Shown here: piece after piece, positions 5,769 through 6,628 of the stretch
How positions within the stretch are numbered: position 1 is the stretch's first letter
How the letters are laid out: each line of letters starts with the position of its first letter
DNA from: Candidatus Alloscillospira gallinarum
Lineage (GTDB): Bacteria > Bacillota > Clostridia > Oscillospirales > Oscillospiraceae
DNA length: 6,628 bases
Direction: 5' to 3'
Assembly: GCA_904420055.1 (NCBI GenBank)
Contig: CAJFTV010000180.1
Span: forward strand, 1-6,628
Position numbers and translations under genes: made by a program
The notes under the pieces: generated by a model
What the model was told of the DNA's origin: nothing
Seen by the model: the letters and a program-made list of their open reading frames with translations, nothing else
The model's database searches: none

Positions 5769-6203
5769 GTGATAGCACTAGGCTGTGACCATGGGGGATA
5801 TAAGCTCATGCAGGAGATTAAGGCTCACCTTGACGCTCTGGGCCTTGAGTACAGGGATTTTGGAACATATTCAGAGGACAGCTGTGACTACCCCGTTTAC
5901 GGAAAGCTCGCCGCTGAGGCCGTGGCCTCCGGTGAGTGCGACAGGGGTATTTTAGTCTGTGGCACGGGTATCGGCATCTCCATTGCCGCAAACAAGGTAA
6001 AGGGTATTCGCGCCGCGCTGTGCTCTGACTGCTTTTCCGCAGAGATGACCCGCAGGCACAACAATGCCAACATGCTGGCCATGGGCGCCAGGGTTATAGG
6101 CGGAGGCCTGGCCCTTAAAATTGTTGACACGTTTCTCCAAACCGGTTTTGACGGAGGACGCCATGCACGCCGGGTCGATTTGATATCCGCGATGGAGGAA
6201 TAA
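5769..6203 (+). CDS. rpiB: Ribose-5-phosphate isomerase B
   Basis: RpiB interconverts ribose 5-phosphate and ribulose 5-phosphate in the cytosolic non-oxidative pentose phosphate pathway. The product is 144 aa, typical for the RpiB/LacA/LacB family. Visible motifs are the N-terminal GCDHGGYKLM with Asp7 and His8, SCDYPVYG (38-45), ILVCGTGIGISIAANK (61-76) with the catalytic-type Cys64 and Thr66, and RRHNNANMLAMGARVIG with His97 and Asn98. His8, Cys64, Thr66 and His97 correspond to the active-site set known from E. coli RpiB. Related enzymes act on allose 6-phosphate or galactose 6-phosphate. The CGTGIG loop and the absence of sugar-specific neighbours (no lac or PTS genes) favour RpiB, but substrate preference cannot be read from the sequence. 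It starts with GTG and is followed 12-18 bp later by a small membrane protein gene, a probable two-gene unit. Confidence 0.93.
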   Translation: MIALGCDHGGYKLMQEIKAHLDALGLEYRDFGTYSEDSCDYPVYGKLAAEAVASGECDRGILVCGTGIGISIAANKVKGIRAALCSDCFSAEMTRRHNNANMLAMGARVIGGGLALKIVDTFLQTGFDGGRHARRVDLISAMEE

Positions 6204-6206
6204 GAG

Positions 6207-6211
6207 AGGAG
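6207..6211 (+). promoter_or_regulatory. Ribosome binding site of the small membrane protein gene
   Basis: AGGAG stands 4 nt before TTG 6216 and 10 nt before TTG 6222, two in-frame starts. The other genes here use 7-9 nt, so 6222 (MSKHEPK) is slightly favoured over 6216 (MSLSKHEPK). Confidence 0.6.
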
Positions 6212-6221
6212 ACTTTTGTCA

Positions 6222-6611
6222 TTGTCAAAGCACGAGCCAAAAATTTACCGCCAGGGGCGGGCATTGAAAATAACTCTTAAAATACTTCTATGGGTTTTTA
6301 TAGTGCTTCTTCTTTTTGCTGTCGCCGCCTTTTTTGGCTTCCGCCGGTACATCGCCTACACCCCTAGAGGGGAGCTCTATCTGGACATACCGTGGCTCTA
6401 TGGATATATGAATGAACCTGATATGTCTCCTCCTGAAGAGACGGAAACCGACGAGCCCGGCCTTCCGGTATTCTACCCGGCCATACTTGAAAACAGGGGA
6501 GATTACCGCCATGTTCACACCGTGCCACAGCTTTCCGCCCCGTCCTCAGCAAATCCAGAGGGTGGAGAAAATACGCAAGATAGTGATATTCAGCCCCCGG
6601 GCCAAACCTAA
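6222..6611 (+). CDS. Small single-pass membrane protein, unknown function
   Basis: This is 129 aa from TTG 6222 (131 from TTG 6216). The N-terminus is basic (KHEPKIYRQGRALK). One strong membrane helix follows at ~19-40 (LLWVFIVLLLFAVAAFFGF), flanked by RR, which suggests an N-in, C-out protein. After it comes a short conserved-looking segment, YIAYTPRGELYLDIPWLYGY. The rest (~65-129) is Pro/Glu/Ser/Asn-rich, low in hydrophobics and probably disordered outside the cell. There is no signal-peptidase site, lipobox or LPXTG motif. I have an unverified impression that Clostridia carry similar proteins with a basic start, one helix and a Y-x-V/A-Y-T-x-x-G-x-x-L-D-x-P motif; their function is unknown to me. 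It follows rpiB by 18 bp and is probably co-transcribed. The gene ends with TAA 17 bases before the window edge; no terminator is seen. Confidence 0.7.
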   Translation: MSKHEPKIYRQGRALKITLKILLWVFIVLLLFAVAAFFGFRRYIAYTPRGELYLDIPWLYGYMNEPDMSPPEETETDEPGLPVFYPAILENRGDYRHVHTVPQLSAPSSANPEGGENTQDSDIQPPGQT

Positions 6612-6628
6612 ATATTGTGCATTTTGGG

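Noticed and set aside
1..6628. CIRCE operator, CRISPR array, tRNA/rRNA, transposon ends
   Set aside because: No TTAGCACTC-N9-GAGTGCTAA dyad, no regularly spaced repeats, no tRNA-like cloverleaf, and no transposase or terminal inverted repeats were seen on either strand.

Overview
This 6.6 kb window is a chromosomal segment from a member of the Firmicutes/Bacillota. It is most likely of the class Clostridia, possibly a gut Oscillospiraceae-like lineage, though the family assignment is inference. The evidence is the gene order hrcA-grpE-dnaK-dnaJ, a DnaK lacking the ~25-residue nucleotide-binding-domain insert of proteobacterial DnaK, strong GGAGG-type ribosome binding sites, frequent TTG/GTG starts, and AT-rich sigma-A-like promoters in otherwise roughly 50% GC DNA. 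All genes lie on the + strand; I found no convincing minus-strand gene, RNA gene, CRISPR array or mobile element.

Region 1 (1-3257) is the classical HrcA-controlled chaperone operon, entered near its 5' end. It holds the C-terminal third of HrcA, complete GrpE (best read from a TTG start at 445) and complete DnaK (623 aa). The operon promoter and its expected CIRCE operator would lie upstream of hrcA, outside the window; no CIRCE-like inverted repeat is visible inside. A perfect 14-bp inverted repeat sits just after dnaK but lacks a following T-run.

Region 2 (3258-4436) is dnaJ. It is not tightly coupled to dnaK: a 297-bp gap contains a near-consensus promoter (TTTACT-17-TATAAT), an inverted repeat overlapping its -35 box, and a predicted structured leader. 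dnaJ ends at a textbook intrinsic terminator. DnaK, DnaJ and GrpE form one ATP-driven folding cycle: DnaJ delivers clients and stimulates ATP hydrolysis, and GrpE exchanges the nucleotide. HrcA adjusts their level to chaperone supply.

Region 3 (4437-5691) holds an extended -10 promoter and a ~352-aa polytopic membrane protein of unknown function, in the position where many Firmicutes carry prmA/rsmE.

Region 4 (5692-6628) holds rpiB (ribose-5-phosphate isomerase B), followed 12-18 bp later by a small single-pass membrane protein of unknown function, probably co-transcribed with it.

Overall this is mostly ordinary housekeeping DNA. The parts worth a second look are the independent, structured and possibly operator-controlled dnaJ upstream region and the two unrecognised membrane proteins. 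I see no evidence for an undescribed multi-gene system.
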